Assembly: GCA_030741455.1 (NCBI GenBank)
Contig: JASLVI010000097.1
Span: 1 to 5,853 of the forward strand
Direction: 5' to 3'
Length of the DNA stretch: 5,853 bases
Origin: Candidatus Poseidoniaceae archaeon
Lineage (GTDB): Archaea; Thermoplasmatota; Poseidoniia; Poseidoniales; Poseidoniaceae
Both the position numbers and the translations under genes were made by a program. The notes beneath the pieces are model-generated. The model did no database searches. It was given only the letters and a program-made list of their open reading frames with translations, and was not told where the DNA came from. Of this stretch, positions 4,724 to 5,853 are shown piece by piece (the stretch's first letter is position 1; each line of letters opens with the position of its first letter).

Positions 4724-5853
4724 ATGCTTTTAGCCAAGAATGGACAAAAAGAGTCCGCTGAGTTGAAAGAGCGCCTTTACTTGGAAGAGATGAGAGCCAT
4801 GTCGGACTACATCTCTGGCCTTGACGCGCGAATGGTATTGGACAGTCGGGGGAACCCTACAATCGAGGTCGATTGCTATGTTGATGGACGCCTTTCAGGG
4901 CGAGCAATGGTCCCTTCAGGGGCATCAACAGGCCAACACGAAGCATTGGAAATGCGCGATGGAGACGAAACCAGGTGGCTTGGCAAAGGTGTCGATTCAG
5001 CAGTTGATCATGTCCGTCAATCGATTTCAGAACTTTTGGTGGGAATGCCTGTTGATGAACAACGTCATATCGATGAGGCGATGATTGAACTCGATGGAAC
5101 GCCAAACAAGTCGAAACTAGGTGCGAATGCAATGCTTGGCGCATCGCTTGCTTGTCTTCATGCTGGTGCAGCATCACACGAGTTACCCTTGTGGAAATAC
5201 ATCGGTGGCGTAGCTGGAGGCCAAATGCCTGTCCCAATGTTGAACATTCTCAATGGGGGCGCTCATGCAGCTTCCAACGTTGACGTTCAGGAATTCATGG
5301 TTATGCCTCACGGCTTCGATACGTTTGGCGAAGGCCTTCGAGCAGGTGTTGAGATTTATCATCAACTCAAGAGTGAACTCAAAGCGGATGGATTGCTTGG
5401 AGGCGTTGGTGATGAAGGTGGATTTGCTCCAAATCTGAAAGCAAATGAGGACGGTTTGAAGTACATGGTCCGTGCTATTGAAGGAGCTGGTTATTCCATT
5501 GATGATGTTGGCATCGCTCTCGATGTTGCTTCTACTGAATTTGAAAAATCAGATGGCTATCATATGGATGGCAAGGTTCTCTCATCAGATCAGATGGTTG
5601 ACATGTATGGTGAATGGCTGGACGCATATCCAATTCTTTCCATCGAAGATGGATTGGGCGAAAATGACTGGGCTGGTTGGACGACACTCACCAAACAAGA
5701 AGGCCATCGTGTCCAAATCGTAGGGGATGATCTCTTCGTCACACAATCCGAACGTCTCGCACAAGGCATCGAAATTGGAGCAGCCAATGCAATGTTGGTG
5801 AAGGTGAACCAGGTTGGAACGGTTACTGAAACGCTCGAAGCCATGGAATTAGC
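4724..5853 (+). CDS. eno: Enolase (phosphopyruvate hydratase), C-terminus cut by window edge
   Basis: Enolase interconverts 2-phosphoglycerate and phosphoenolpyruvate in glycolysis and gluconeogenesis, in the cytosol and with Mg2+. The frame shows LDSRGNPTIEV, SGASTGQHEALE, NGGAHAASNVDVQEFM (His181, Glu190), GDEGGFAP (Glu231), Mg ligands Asp267 in LDVAS, Glu308 in SIEDG and Asp335 in GDDLF, and the catalytic Lys360 in LVKVNQ. Spacings match known enolases. The final lysine and SGETED region lie beyond the edge. Start choice is uncertain. Family comparison points to ATG 4799 (MSDYISGLDARM). The frame, however, stays open back to a stop at 4700, and ATG 4724 would add 25 charged, coding-like residues; ATG 4790 is a third option. 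I chose 4724 because promoter-like elements and GAGG (4709-4712) lie before it, while 4799 would need a long leader. Confidence 0.95.
   Translation, partial: MLLAKNGQKESAELKERLYLEEMRAMSDYISGLDARMVLDSRGNPTIEVDCYVDGRLSGRAMVPSGASTGQHEALEMRDGDETRWLGKGVDSAVDHVRQSISELLVGMPVDEQRHIDEAMIELDGTPNKSKLGANAMLGASLACLHAGAASHELPLWKYIGGVAGGQMPVPMLNILNGGAHAASNVDVQEFMVMPHGFDTFGEGLRAGVEIYHQLKSELKADGLLGGVGDEGGFAPNLKANEDGLKYMVRAIEGAGYSIDDVGIALDVASTEFEKSDGYHMDGKVLSSDQMVDMYGEWLDAYPILSIEDGLGENDWAGWTTLTKQEGHRVQIVGDDLFVTQSERLAQGIEIGAANAMLVKVNQVGTVTETLEAMEL

Noticed and set aside
4857..5237. A 126-codon minus-strand frame opposite enolase
   Set aside because: It is His/Arg/Gln-rich as expected for an antisense shadow, while the opposite strand carries conserved enolase motifs throughout.

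Overview
The window looks like a piece of a chromosome from an uncultured archaeon, most likely a marine Euryarchaeota/Thermoplasmatota lineage such as Marine Group II (Poseidoniales). That placement is inference. It rests on TATA-like boxes about 25 bases before several starts, starts that fit leaderless mRNAs, a stand-alone Lrp/AsnC-type regulator, a secreted M28 lipoprotein peptidase and moderate GC. No sequence search could be run. There is no sign of a mobile element, phage or CRISPR array, and gene packing is very tight.

Layout. Bases 1-152 hold the C-terminal end of a nitroreductase-family protein (+). Its stop directly abuts the stop of a multi-pass membrane protein of unknown function (153-896, -). 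Upstream of that gene on the same strand are a tRNA-Leu(GAG) with encoded CCA (947-1033) and a dimethylarginine dimethylaminohydrolase (DDAH) homologue (1081-1893). A divergent promoter region of about 100 bases separates the DDAH gene from a secreted M28 zinc aminopeptidase-like lipoprotein (1990-3582, +). The peptidase's stop again abuts the stop of a second small membrane protein (3583-4137, -), which lies downstream of an Lrp/AsnC regulator (4195-4617, -). A divergent intergenic region with an exact 11-base direct repeat separates the regulator from enolase (from 4724, +, running off the right edge).

The genes do not form one pathway. They represent glycolysis (enolase), nitrogen/methylarginine salvage (DDAH), extracellular peptide use (M28 lipoprotein), a flavin oxidoreductase, decoding (tRNA-Leu) and a feast/famine-type regulator. 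This fits a heterotroph that uses protein and peptides. The main points for a second look are regulatory: the direct repeat between lrp and eno, the palindrome over the Shine-Dalgarno site of the gene after lrp, and a coding-like N-terminal extension on enolase. I did not find a clearly new multi-gene system.
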